Shown here in pieces: positions 46,900 to 58,218 of a DNA stretch of 64,000 bases (positions are counted from its first letter, which is position 1; each line of letters starts with the position of its first letter). The DNA comes from Liopterus haemorrhoidalis (taxonomy: Eukaryota; Arthropoda; Insecta; Coleoptera; Dytiscidae). Both the position numbers and the translations under genes were made by a program. The notes below the pieces were generated by a model that saw only the letters and a program-made list of their open reading frames with translations, ran no database searches and had not been told where the DNA came from. Where the stretch lies: positions 63,397,381 through 63,461,380 of the forward strand of contig OZ020611.1 in the NCBI GenBank assembly GCA_963971575.1, given 5' to 3'.

Positions 46900-48148
46900 T
46901 CAAACGTGTCTCTTCTTAGTCTTCTGTTCAAAGTTTAGGCGCGATCGCTTCATGTTAATGTAGATCGCTATCAATACCGTAGATCTTATTGATATTGTAG
47001 TCGATAATGCAGGTCCTTAGGACCAGGTCCAGGTCCTCTAAGTTGTGGTATACTCAGTTTTGTTCTTCAATGTACTGTGGGCTCATCGACTGGTGTTTTG
47101 TCAGGCTACAAGCCACTCAGCTCAGCTTGAGAATAGCCACACGTTCTACTATTTCGCATGTACCGGTAATGTTATTTTATTACTGCGTCTCTCTCTCTCA
47201 AGCATAAACCTAGCATAGGTCTTTGAACAACTCTAATGGTGGGTCTGTTTGTAGACCTAGCGTTCGTCGTAGGTAGCAACAAGGACAAGACGTATGCTGT
47301 ATACATTGGAAATTGGAGCCAAAAGGAATATCAAGATTTTTTAATACACAACCTAATTTTCTACCGGCGTCGCAATTTTCTTTTATCCGCCGAGTAAGGA
47401 ATTTAGTACACTATTATTCTTACAAATATCTAAAATTTTCAAGATTATATAACTGTCTATAAACATAATCATCACCACCCGCTTCTTCTAACGCCCTTTT
47501 GCTTCTAGCGCCAGCTTTTTAATTGACCTAAATCTATTATTTTTAAATTGATCCTAATACCTGAACGTGATTCTAATAAACGACTAAAATGCAGTGAATT
47601 TTCCCACTTTGAATCGGTTCTTTTAAATTTCATTTAATAAAAAGCTTTTTAACCAGGGATCACAACAAACTACCTTTACTTTATCATAAATATTCTTATT
47701 ACAGGTGATAGCAGGTAGTTATATCTTTGTCCTATATTCTTTTAATGACTTAATTATATTGATACAGTAGTACAGCTAGTAAAACCCTAATAAATAACTC
47801 TGTACAGCCCTGATTACATATTATTATATCATTTGTCAAAGTGCACATTATGTAATAATTAAATAATATGTCTTGCAATAGGAGCGGCATGTACTAATTG
47901 CTTCTCTGGAAATAAAAAAAAAAACTTAATACTCCTCCATCAGCTTTAATATGCACTTCAAAATAAAACTATAGAGAAAGACAAAACATAGAAATAGAAA
48001 ATATTTTGATTTAAACACTTTCACGCCCTTACTCTGAAGCTATATATAGCACGGAGCATAAAAAATAAAAATATTTCACATTCATACTGTCAAGTTGTAC
48101 TTTCAATTATGACTCGAAAGTGAAATATTTTAATTATTATTAATATTT
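46900..48148. other. No recognisable gene
   Basis: AT-rich; a 66-codon frame at 47007 has no resemblance I can name. Confidence 0.4.
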
Positions 48149-48692
48149 ACCGACCGCCAATATATATAAAGGAGGTATTGTGATCATACCGATTTTGACA
48201 TTTCGAGATTTCGATGGATCTCCACGAATTGAGGACCCTACATAACGTTTTGACTATTTTTAGCATGATATCTGTCGGTCTGTCTGTCTGTCTGTCAGTC
48301 TGTCGGTCTGTATACACGTGCAAATTCGGCTGAAAGGATTTTAATGAAACTTCATATTTAAGCTTTTGACATCAATGGCACGAGTTGATCAACTTTTGGT
48401 AAAAATCGGTTAACTAGAAATGGGAGTTTACTCATGTCGGTTATAAGATTTTTGCGAATATTTCACAACAGCGAAAATATTTATTTAACCAAAGTTGCTA
48501 TAAAAACAATAACTAACAACTTTTATTTGAGACATATTTTGTATGCATGCAGGTATGTTTCCATGGTTATCGTAAATTATAAATGCACATTATGAAATTG
48601 TCAACGTAATATAATACATTATTGTCTTTTACAATAATAACTACTTTGCTTCTAGAATGTATCGAAGGCAATCGGTTGTGGTGGCCACAGCT
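48149..48692 (+). repeat. ACCGACCGCCA repeat family, copy 3
   Basis: It begins ACCGACCGCCAATATATATA, has GGAGGTATTGTGATCATACC and a CTGT/GTCT microsatellite (48270-48310), and ends GGCAATCGGTTGTGGTGGCC then ACAGCT. The best-preserved start lies here and in copy 2. Confidence 0.8.
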
Positions 48693-48809
48693 TAATTTTT
48701 TTTATGTTGGGGGCTACAGATAACTTAAGAGTAAGGATGCGAATGTATTTAAATCAAAGTGGAAGGCACTCCGAACTCTTGCAAATATAAATATTTTACT
48801 TTTAAATCG

Positions 48810-49060
48810 ATATCATCATCATCATCATCATTATCATTTATCCTTGCTATATAACATATGCCTCCCCTTTGCATCTCCATTCCTCTCTGTCCTGTGCCAC
48901 CTACAGCCAATTACCGACTAGTCTCTTGATATCATCCATCCAACGGGTAGGAGGTGTGCCACGGTTTCCAGTACTGTCCCTAGGCCGCCATTCCAGGATT
49001 TTCCTGGCCCATCTACCATCTATCAAAAATTTCAATTCTGTCATTAAATTTATTGGGTAG
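48810..49060 (-). pseudogene. RTE-like LINE 3' end with (TGA)n tail
   Basis: The minus strand reads GRWARKILEWRPRDSTGNRG, then TPPTRWMDDIKRLVGNWL and, after a stop, VAQDREEWRCKGEAYVI, the standard end of RTE-like polyproteins. A (TGA)n tail (48813-48838 on the plus strand as TCA) follows. The rest of the element is missing. Confidence 0.75.
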
Positions 49061-49299
49061 ACTTTCGTAATCGAATTGTCTTCCCAACCTGTTCACACAT
49101 CACGTTTTCGAGAAAAAATGGGTGGACGGGTGGCATGATACCCCTTGTATATATTTTTAGTAAATTGTTTTACTGAAAAACGTGTACAAACGAAGTATGA
49201 GAACAAATAAATTTTAAAACACAGATATAGCCCCAAATTTTGTTTATATATATGATAAACAAGTACTATTTTTAAATATTAAATGCTTGAGGCTAAAGA

Positions 49300-49395
49300 A
49301 AAAGTGGTGGCTTGAATTTGAACCCGCGACCTGCTGCTCCGTAGGGAACCATCTTACCACGGAGTTACGGAAACTCATTTACACGGTATTCATGT
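49300..49395 (-). mobile_element. tRNA-like sequence, probable SINE head
   Basis: The minus strand gives ACTCCGTGGTAAGATGG (A-box-like) and, 25 bases on, GGTCGCGGGTTCAAATTC (B box). The arms do not pair well enough for a functional tRNA. Confidence 0.45.
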
Positions 49396-50103
49396 ATGTT
49401 GGAATGTAACGGCACTGAGGAAAGGAAGTACGTATAATATACAAATGACATATTACTTCTAAAATTTCTAGAAACTAACAAATTTTTCTTTTCACGCTTA
49501 TCAAACAGACTGATGCCTTATTATATTTCCCGTTGAAAACGTCGAATACCAAATGTTTTTAGAATCAGTTAGGATCATTAAGTTTATTAAAAAGAAGTAC
49601 TCTATGTTACCAAGTTGCTTATATACGTTAAACATTATGGTAGTGTACACCGTTACAAGTAACATGTTCACTAATGATTTCCCAGATGTGTCATTCACAC
49701 AAGATATAATGTTGAAATTTTGGCAAGTTAGACTAGCTAAGTAGTTTAACTGTTGATGTTTGTCGTTTCCAATTTGTCAGTCAGTTAAGTGATTTGTCAT
49801 TTTTTAGCAACCTAAATATTGTTTTAACACAGTTAATAATTAGTATCAGATGTTCAAACGTTTTCAGTAAATTAAGTGGAATTTAGAAAAGTTCGAGTTG
49901 TTGCGAGTTAAATTTGGAAAATTCATATTTTCGTTTTTATATAATTTTATAGATGCAAAAAGAAATTTTGATAAAACGACAGATGTTCACCAAAATCACA
50001 GTAAATCACATAATCACCGAATGAAGATATGGGGAAAGAAAATACATGATCCGAGACAACCTGTGTGAAGTCGTAAGTGGCGATCTAGATTACAAGGCAG
50101 ATC

Positions 50104-50958
50104 TATCAGGTCTTCAAGGATGAAATTTGTAGTTAATTATATTGCCAACTTTAACAGCTTATTATTTGACATTGGCTTAATACTTAACCGTCCTTTTTTT
50201 TTTTTTTTGTTGGAAAGTTGTTTTGTTCTCTCCTGTTTAAAGAAATCATTGTATGCTCTAAAAAATATATCGAAAACTTTTTTTTTAAATTAATTTTGTC
50301 GAAAATGGAACGGTCGGAAATTCGCACTATTATGAAGTATGAGTTCTTACGTGGACCTAAGGCATCGCTGACCGTGCGAGACTTTAATAGTGTATTTGGC
50401 TCTAGTGTTACTACGCAGCAGACAATATCAAATTGGTTCGCCAAATTTCGTATAAGTAACTTAAAAACAAAAAAAAAAAAAAAACCTGGCTCATCGATCA
50501 CAGCAGAAATATACTGCGACCAACTGGACGAAATTATGCAAAAACTTGAAGAAAAACAGCCTAGATTGGTCAACTGATCGACTCCAGTCTTATTGCATGA
50601 TAACGCTAGACCACACACTGCACAAATGACTGTGGCAAAACTACAGGAATTGAAATTGGAACTTCTTCATCATCTTCCATACTCACGAAACCTAGCCCCC
50701 ACTGACTACCACTTCTTCCGCAATTTGGACAACTTTTTAATACGAAAACAGTTTTATTCCGACAATGCTGTAAAACTGGCCTTCCAAGAATTCATTGACT
50801 CTCGTTCGCCAGGGTTTTATATAACCTGCCGCTTAAATGGCAAAAGTGTATAGACAATATGGGTGCATACTTTGATGAATAAAATAATTCCTTACATTTG
50901 TAAGTTATCAACCAACTATGCATTTTTTTCTACAAATTTCATCCTTGACAAGCTAATA
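50104..50958 (+). mobile_element. Internally deleted mariner element
   Basis: Terminal inverted repeats of about 27 bp (left TCAGGTCTTCAAGGATGAAA; right complement TTAGCTTGTCAAGGATGAAA) bound an 851-bp body (50106-50956) with TA on both sides. The transposase frame inside lacks its middle. Confidence 0.8.
50305..50870 (+). pseudogene. Mariner transposase with internal deletion and one stop
   Basis: From the ATG at 50305 the frame gives MERSEIRTIMKYEFLRGPKA and the helix-turn-helix region to about FAKFRIS, then an A-run (50467-50482). It rejoins at SSITAEIYCDQLDEIMQKLE, so the stretch with the first catalytic Asp is deleted at the A-run. A TGA at 50575-50577 follows PRLVN (Arg is usual). Then LLHDNARPHTAQ (second Asp) and NLAPTDYHFFRNLDNFL (third Asp of the DD34D type) are intact. 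The end is degraded after 50853. Confidence 0.85.
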
Positions 50959-51003
50959 GTTGGACTAAAAATTATCATTAACGAAACGAAATCCATACGA
51001 ATC

Positions 51004-51227
51004 GTAACTAGTGATGTGCTGGATATCCGTATCCGCGGATAATCAGTGAAAAATAAAAATCGTATCCAGGTTCATATCCGTTTTTCCAAGGCGGATCTTA
51101 TACGGATATCATATAGATACGCTCGACTTTTTTTATATAAGTTTGCGTTTAAAAATGCTCAAGGTGGAGTAAATTTTACTCTGACGTCTAAATTGATGTT
51201 TAGTCGTATTTTAGTCGTTTTCGAATG
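51004..51227. repeat. ATATCCG/GTATCCG-rich sequence
   Basis: GGATATCCGTATCCGCGGAT and related GTATCC/ATATCC motifs occur at 51010-51110 and again at 51615-51655. They may be subterminal repeats of a hAT-like element. Ends are not defined. Confidence 0.4.
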
Positions 51228-51484
51228 GTCTAGTACAGTAGTGGTTCACCTACGGCCCGCGAACCAGATCCGGCTCGAGTATAAGTTTCAAGCGGCCAGC
51301 ACAAAAGTTCTGTGCCATCGTCCTCAAGTGATTTTCGAAATTACTACACATCCTCAAAATTTCTTCGTTTCAAGCGTTTTTTAAATATCTAGCCCCCCAG
51401 TTCAACTCAATTCGGCCCGAGAAACTAGTCTAGAATTAAATATGACCCCACAATGGGAAAATGCTGGACACCCCTGATCTAGTA
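51228..51484. mobile_element. 241-bp hAT MITE with 8-bp TSD
   Basis: The body is 51236-51476, with ends CAGTAGTGGTTCACCTACGG and CAGGGGTGTCCAGCATTTTC (complement), and CGGCCCG motifs inside. The flanks GTCTAGTA and ATCTAGTA match at 7 of 8. The open frame over its left end is not a gene. Confidence 0.8.
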
Positions 51485-51655
51485 TACATTAAATATTAGA
51501 GTAAAATTGATTAACTAAAGTGTGTGTCTGTTGGCATGTTTCTGTTTGAAGGAACCGCGCGACACACCTTACTATTATCGCTTAAATGTCGTTCGTTTTT
51601 GTACTTGAATGCAAGATCCGTATCCGTATCCATACCTGTGTCCGCGGAGCAGGTT

Positions 51656-53055
51656 TTTATGTGATCTGGCTAATCGGAACTAATGTCAATAACACTTGCA
51701 GCGATCAAGAAATTGGAAAGAAGTCTGATTGACTTCTTTTGTTACCTTGCTAATCAAAAACCAAGCCAAGTATTATTTTGCGAGGATCGCATACATTTGG
51801 AAATCTAAATACCGTATCTACAACACAAAGGATATTTTTTATAGTTACGAAACGTGGATTTTCTAACATTGTCATCGAAAACAAGCTACAAGAGATGATT
51901 ACGTAATATCCTCCTTATCTTCTGGCTCAATATAATGTTTAGAGCAAATAACTGAATACTATTATACTGACCCAATAATATTATTTTATTTAAAATTCAC
52001 GCGACTTTTTTCAAATGATAGTTAGCCAGGCGACCACTAGGAGCAGCACGTATGCTACCAATTTGGTAACATTAAGGTGGGCTTATTTTTCTCTTAGTTG
52101 TTCTATGATGTCGATTGTCCGAATTTGACATCCAAATAATTGCTAAATTGATAAGCCATAAAAATCAGGATATTACAGCATTGTACTCAAATTCTAGTAG
52201 ATACAGTCAAGTAAAATAAGAATGGAAGTAGATTTAAGTTATAATTTATATAAAATCTTTCAATCTTTAAGTTGTTAGCCAAATAGTTTTTTTTTTTTTT
52301 AATATTCTACATGAACTTATGAACAGATTAATAGGTCTGAAAAGAAAAATATTCCGAAATTCATAATGAAAGTAATAGGATCTCATCATCAATCTTAGGT
52401 ATTAATTACATCCTTATATCACAATTAACCTATCCAAAATTACTTTACATATTAAAGATACATCAAACTGTTCACATTGTTCTCTTTATTATAGAGCAGC
52501 GTACACCGATGGCTTTTAGTTTCAAACTACCAACACTACACTGCACTAACTACCCGTAAGATAATATCAACTGCGGACTAAAGAAAATTATTTTGATAAA
52601 GTGTATTCCTAAATCCATATGCAATATGAATACGAAGATTATTAACGTTGTTTTTAGGTAATAAATAATACAACTAAATAAAACTAACTTATTAAAATAA
52701 AAACTTGCCGTGTATAAAACGTTCATTATTCACGGATGAGCACGCATGAGCGTCACATTATACGCGGCGTGCTTTAGGAGCAGCTTTATGTATTTACAGT
52801 TGAACATGTAATAATGCATTTATTATTTGATGGTCCTATTTTTTTTTTTTTTTTTTTCTGAGGAGTTAAATAAATTAATTGCAAGATTTGAAAAATGTAT
52901 CAGGGTTAAGGAGAAACAAATTGGGAAGGAAAAATAATCTTTTACCCTTCTTCCCCTCTATTCTACGAACTTTTTGACCTCCCATCCTATGTCCCAAATG
53001 CGCTATGGTACCTATAAGTTTCTGTAACCAGAAGGTTATGGACTGTTGTATGAAA
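51656..53055. other. No recognisable gene
   Basis: AT-rich, with T-runs at about 52289 and 52842. No motif is supported. Confidence 0.4.
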
Positions 53056-53056
53056 T

Positions 53057-53575
53057 AATAAGTTATTATAATAATAATAATAAATGGCTAAACACCCCTA
53101 CGGGGTTACGCCGTCCTTTGGGCTTTCTAAATTCTTTTTTAGGATGGATCAATTCTTATATCTCGCATTAAATCGTCTTTGTAATCTCTCTCCATAGTTG
53201 TCTGTTCCTATCTTTAATTTTCCATCTCGTTATTCCGGCCCCTTTCAGATCTCCTTGCATCTATGTTAGGTTAGGTCTTCCCCGTTTTCTTTTTCTCCCT
53301 GGATCCCACTGTAACGCTGAATATACTATAGATGCTTCTTTTCCTCGCCATACATGCCCAAGCCCATCTTACTCGCTGTTGCTTAATTTTTCTTACTACA
53401 TCGACCCCTTCCAGTACTTCTATCTCATGATTCATTCTCTACCCACATTCGTTCTCCCCAATTTTTACTGGTCCAAGTACTGCTCTTAATATCTTCCTTT
53501 CAGCTATTCTGTGTTTTTCTTTCTTTGACAATATGAGTGTCTCACTTGCATATAGAAGTATTTGTAAGTTATTAT
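53057..53575 (-). pseudogene. RTE-like LINE C-terminus and 3' UTR with (TTA)n tail
   Basis: The minus strand reads LQILLYASETLILSKKEKHR, AERKILRAVLGPVKIGENEC, MNHEIEVLEGVDVVRKIKQQ and then RVRWAWACMARK with stops. The 3' UTR contains GGACGGCGTAACCCCGTAGG, then GTTTAGCCATTTA and a TTA repeat (53077-53057). It is related to, but not the same copy as, the fragment at 45429. Confidence 0.75.
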
Positions 53576-53745
53576 TAGCTTATATTAATCTAGAGCAGCG
53601 ATAGGCAAACAACAGCCCGCGAGCCGCATGCTGCCCTTGATAGTTCTACATGCGACCCTCCATGAATTATTATATTAGTAAAAACTTATCTTTATTGAGC
53701 CCAATAAAAAAGTATTCCACGCAACGTGATCAAGTCACTTTATTA

Positions 53746-55080
53746 TACAAGGTGCCTAAAAGAAATTTTATATCTAGTGGATCGATTAAAAAAAAAAGTA
53801 AGCCGTATATAGAAAAAATGTTTATTAATTATTAAAATACACTTTTTGGGGATTTATTTCTTAAAAATAATATCGTCTAAATGTAGACCCTCGCGTTCTC
53901 GGCACTCATTTAATCGAACAGTAAAATTACTTATGACGTCTCGGCAGGTGGACTCAGGGATGGCTGCCATTTCGTGACGGATATTTTCTTTCAAATGCGC
54001 CAGTGAAATCGGTTTATTGGCGTAAACTTTAGATTTAAGATAACCCCATAGGAAAAAGTCCATAGGGGTTAAATCTGGACTGCGTGGAGGCCAATATATG
54101 TCACCTCTCCGGGAGATCAATTTGCCTGAGAAAATTTCACGAACACGTGGCAGAGACATATTGGACATGTGTGAAGTTGCTCCGTCCTGTTGGAACCATG
54201 TTCTTTGGTTATAGCCAGGAAAGTTTTGCAGTTCAGGTACCAAGAAGTTGTCTAACATCTCCACATAACGCACTGAATTCACTGTAACTGCACGCCCCCT
54301 TTCGTCTTCAAAAAAGGAAGGGCCGATAATTCCTCGCGCCGACATCGCAGCCCATACGGTCACTTTAGGCGAATGTAGGGGTTTCTGATGTTTGCGTTTC
54401 GGATTCGTTGCACTCCGAGCAACGATTCGTTGAACTCAGTAGCGGCAGTTCTGCTTATTTACGTGGCCATTAAGATGAAAATGAGCTTCATCCGAAAACA
54501 AAATGTTGGTAAACGTCGAAAATCGCTCAATCACCTGATTTACGAAATTAAGCCTCTGACTGGCATCTTGGGGCTTTAATTCTTGCACCAATTGAATTTT
54601 GTAGGGGTGCAGCTTTAGGTCTTTGTGCATAATGCGATGTAATGATGATCTATGCACATTTAAAGCACTTGCGCGCTTCCGAATTGAAAGGTTCGGGTCG
54701 TCACGAACAGACTGATTAACATTCTCCACGTTTTCTACCGTTCTTGATGACCTAGGTCGCCCGGATTTTGATTTATCCAGCGTTGTACCAGTCTCTTCAA
54801 ACTTTTTAACCCAATGTCGAATGAGAGGAATGCTTGGCGCATCATTTAAGTGGCGAAAACCTCGAATACTGCAGAATTTTCTACGAGCTACAGTCGCCGA
54901 ATCACCGTTTTTGTAAAACTCTCGCACGCATAACGCGCGGTCTGCTCCCGAGAAACGCTCCATAGCGACTGAATTCCCAAGAGCCAGGCTACCGATTGAC
55001 ATAACCCCCGCGCCCCTCGGATACATTGCGTTCACGCAGTAAGCTAAATAAATATAAAATTTCCTTTGAGACACCTTGTA
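53746..55080 (-). mobile_element. DD41D mariner element (rosa/Visitor-like), nearly intact
   Basis: Ends CAAGGTGCCTAAAAGAAATT and CAAGGTGTCTCAAAGGAAAT (complement) extend to about 28 bp with few mismatches, and TA lies at both sides (53746-53747 and 55079-55080). The 1331-bp body holds a transposase on the minus strand with a single in-frame stop. Confidence 0.85.
53854..54963 (-). pseudogene. DD41D mariner transposase with one nonsense codon
   Basis: The enzyme would cut and paste the element at TA sites. From the ATG at 54963 the frame runs 369 codons and stops at 53854. It has two N-terminal helix-turn-helix regions (VREFYKNGDSATVARRKF; RKRASALNVHRSSLHRIM) with GRPRSSRT between, then FSDEAHFHLNG with the first Asp. 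Codon 176 (54438-54436) is TGA, probably from TGG since CRYW is common in relatives. The frame then continues without shift: VTVWAAMSARGIIGP, FQQDGATSHM (second Asp) and PPRSPDLTPMDFFLWGYLK (third Asp). I count 41 residues between the second and third Asp. No other stop is seen. Confidence 0.9.
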
Positions 55081-55254
55081 CTATCCTTGATTTCGGTGAA
55101 ACAGTTGATTTGTTTATGAGTATTAAATTGTAGCAGCTCAATAATAATAGCTTGATAATAGCTGGAGCGATTATTATTATTATTTTTTAGTGCGACCCTT
55201 TAATCATAATAATATCTGGCCCTTTTCAAAAAAAGTTTGCCCACCGTTGATTTA

Positions 55255-56165
55255 GAGTTTTAAGATCAGTAAAGGCGTGCAACAAGGCTACTACTCTTCC
55301 CTCTATTATTTAATATATACGGGGAATATGTTATGAGAATATCCCTAGATGAATGTCAAAAAGGTGTAGTTATTGGTGGTTGTAGAATAACTAGCCCATG
55401 TTAAGTAAACGACATCACGCTCATTGCTAAAGATGAGGAACAAATTGAAAACATGATATTAAAAGTTGAGTCGGCAAGTGTAAATCTAGGTCTATGACTA
55501 AACAGCTCAAAAACTAAGCTAATGATTAACTGCTGATATGGTCCACTACTAACGATACTCATTTGCTTGGTATAAACGTCGTAGAGTGTTTCACATACCT
55601 GGGATCTGTTATTTGCAAACAGGGTGTATGCACAGAGGATATAAAATATCATGTTGCTCTAGCCAAGTCTCGTATGATTTAACTAACAGACAAAAATTAA
55701 ACTAGTCCAATCTCTGGTTTTGCCAATTGACCTTTATGTTACGAAATCCTGGACATTGAAAGCAATAGACAAGAGTGAGCTAGACTCCTTCAAGTAATGG
55801 TGCTGGAGGCGGTATATTGCAAATACCGGGGACTGCAAAGCGTACTAATGTCTTAGTTATAGAAGAAATTCAAATTTCAACCAGGCTTTTCACGCGTGTT
55901 CAACTAATAATCCTACAGTATTTCGGTCATGTATCACGCAGAGCTTTTAATAACCTAGAAAAAAATAGTTATCCAGGGCAACATTGAAGGTACCCGCCCA
56001 AGATGAAGACCTTCTAAAAGATGGATAGACGAAATAAAAGACTATACCTAAGAAATGCAGAAGACCGGCAGAAATGGTGCGATATTGTACATACACTGTA
56101 GCTACACGAGTCACAACTCCTCAATACCGAGGAAAACGATTAGAAATAAAGAATATTAATCTAAA
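55255..56165 (+). pseudogene. RTE-like LINE, RT to C-terminus, decayed
   Basis: In order: KGVQQGCY.SLYYLIYGEYVM with the GVRQGC..SP layout, VVIGGCRITSPC followed by a stop, then VNDITLIAKDEEQIENM where YADD is expected (now VNDI), VECFTYLGSVICKQGVCTED, WTLKAIDKSELD, LQYFGHVSRRAFNN, RPSKRWIDEIKDY (frame-shifted) and AEDRQKWCDIVHTL. Multiple stops and a mutated catalytic box make it dead. It directly follows the hAT target duplication. Confidence 0.8.
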
Positions 56166-57111
56166 TTAAGTGATTTTATCTGTTGTAAATCTGCTTGTAG
56201 TTTTTTAAATATTTGTTGAAATATTGTCATGCCATATGCCAAAATGAGATCAATTCAAATACACCCGTTGTACCTACAATAAAGAAAATATGTTTTCAGA
56301 AAATTAAACTTCTCATAGTAAAGACTAAAAAAAATCAAATGGATTAACGTCTGATCAACAAAATGGAATATTGCAGCTATTGCTACAACGTAAGATCTGC
56401 AACTACATTAGCTGCGGTACGATAAACATCTAAATATATCTTTATAGTTCCGTCAAGTTGAAATTGAGTTTAAATAAAGTGTAAATCACGTTTAATTACA
56501 TTTATAACATTTAAATTGAATTTAAATAAAGTGAACATAAACAAATCTAGTATTATCCAAGACTTACGTATTCCATAATTTGGAACGAAAATAAAATTGC
56601 TATGTTTATTATAATTTGGGACAGACGGAGTAATAAAATATTGAGAAATGTACAAACATAGAAAAGAATTTAAGAAAGACCATTTTTCAAATAGTTTACA
56701 AATAATTCAAAACAGAAATAATATTTTGAAACAAAACAACTCATGGTAATGAGTCCAAGAAATACGTAGTTTTCGAAACAAAGTTTTGCGAGAGTTTTGG
56801 AAATTGGTGCGATTAATAGGACTCCGACTAACTGATACTTTTGTTGGTACTTCAAAAAATATGTCAAAAAACGAGCAAAAAATGTTTTTATGCACAGAAC
56901 CCCGTTCTCTTGCAAAATTCGAAAAAAATATATCTATACTGAATTAAAGAGAAATAAATACTCTATAATTTAGTTTTTTTATGGGATGAACGGTTTTGCC
57001 GCTAGAGCGCCCCAAAGTTGGTCAATTTTTCAAATTTATGAAAAATGTAGTTTTCACTTCAATTATCGCAAAAATATTATTTGTTTGACGAATTACCTCC
57101 GTACGTAATAT
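56166..57111. other. No recognisable gene
   Basis: AT-rich. The open frames at 56470-56915 (minus) are Phe/Tyr-rich and unrecognised. Confidence 0.4.
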
Positions 57112-57234
57112 AATTGATGAATTAATAGGATTCGGAAAAGTGAAAAATAAAACAAGTTAGCGCACGAAACGTTAACATAATTAAATAAACTTGTTTTATT
57201 TTTCACTTGTCCGAATCCTATTAATTCATCAATT
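57112..57234. repeat. 123-bp palindrome (foldback MITE-like)
   Basis: Arms of 47 bp (57112-57158 and 57188-57234; outermost AATTGATGAATTAATAGGAT) differ by one base. The 29-base centre contains ACGAAACGTT. Confidence 0.85.
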
Positions 57235-57589
57235 AGAAAAATATTGTTATCACTAGAGCTAGGACGTAGCTAGGCCGTCACTGTCGCTCTTTATTTTATT
57301 CATGTGCCGAACTTGACAAAATCGAAACTCGTATTTTATCCATTTTTAATACGCTCATAATGAGTCTAATCTCTTGTATTCCAATTAAATTTAACTGTGA
57401 AGACCCTAATTACTGTGTTAGACATCGCCCATACGGTCACTATGGTTTTGGTATTGACGTTTTTCAAATATAGTTTTCAACTTAAAAATATTAATATAAA
57501 TAGATGATCAAAAAAAAACTGTTAGAATAAATATGGAAAAAAAAAAACACCTAATAAAAAAAGGTAATCGTATGAACTTTTTTTTTTGT

Positions 57590-58218
57590 TCATTTGTCAG
57601 AATAGCAAGTTATAAGCAGACTTTTTCTAAAGTTTCTTTAGAAAAACTATTTCTACTTGGCGTAAGAATATTTTTAAATCTTGAAAATATCTTTCGACTT
57701 CACAAGTACTGACGGGGGCTCTGCAAAAATAATTTCGATATTGATTAAAATATGGTTTTAAAAATCGGGGCAGTCATCGGAATAAATTTGTGTTACTATA
57801 CGAAGGTCTGGATTTCTCTGAAGAACTGCGTCAATTTTATTATTTAAATAAAGGCCGAAGTCACGAGATACTAGTTTTAATTTTTTTTATAGCCTTTGCT
57901 GCTTAGGCAATTAACCAGGACAATTCTTATTCTTTGAAACATTCCATACCTGAACGGGATTCAAATCCGAGACCTTAGCAACGCAGAAAGCATGTGTTAC
58001 CACTACGCTACGCCGGTCGGTATTAAAATTATCTTGTATCCATCGACATTAGTTCTATGTATCTTTCCACTGATGTGTTGAGTTAAATGATTTATTTTTG
58101 TGCATATTATATGTTTTTTACAAAGTATACAAAACAGTTGTTTTTCGTTAATAACTTGAAAATGATCAGTAAATCCATATTCTGTTAAAATCTGTTGTAA
58201 AAAATTTAATTCAGCCAT
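57590..58218 (-). pseudogene. BED-finger / hAT-C (CGGBP1-like) remnant split by a SINE
   Basis: On the minus strand an ATG at 58218 opens a frame with MAELNFLQQILTEYGF, then LFCILCKKHIICTKINHLTQ and HISGKIH, a BED-like C2H2 finger. Past the SINE (about 58022-57890), broken frames give IDAVLQRNPDLRIVTQIY and then APVSTCEVERYFQDLKIF followed by an LEK block, which is the hAT C-terminal dimerisation motif. The catalytic middle is missing. The layout is that of CGGBP1-like proteins or of a hAT transposase with its middle deleted; I cannot decide between them. Confidence 0.6.
57890..58022 (-). mobile_element. tRNA-derived SINE in the BED/hAT remnant
   Basis: The minus strand starts CCGGCGTAGCGTAGTGGTAA (A box) and has GGTCTCGGATTTGAATCCCG (B box). 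A short body and a T/A-rich tail follow. No target duplication was found. Confidence 0.6.

Larger units (their letters stand above)
53588..55257. mobile_element. hAT MITE split by a DD41D mariner
   Basis: The outer ends are CAGCGATAGGCAAACAACAG (53596) and the complement of 55249, CAACGGTGGGCAAACTTTTT. The flanking 8-mers ATCTAGAG and ATTTAGAG (55250-55257) match at 7 of 8. Without the mariner the hAT MITE would be about 320 bp. Confidence 0.8.

Noticed and set aside
49300..49395. Possible tRNA gene on the minus strand
   Set aside because: A and B boxes are recognisable but the stems do not pair well. SINE head is the better reading.
57422..57455. Short match to the VTVWAAM region of the DD41D transposase
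   Set aside because: About 25 bases only, with no neighbouring transposase blocks. Could be chance or a tiny relic.
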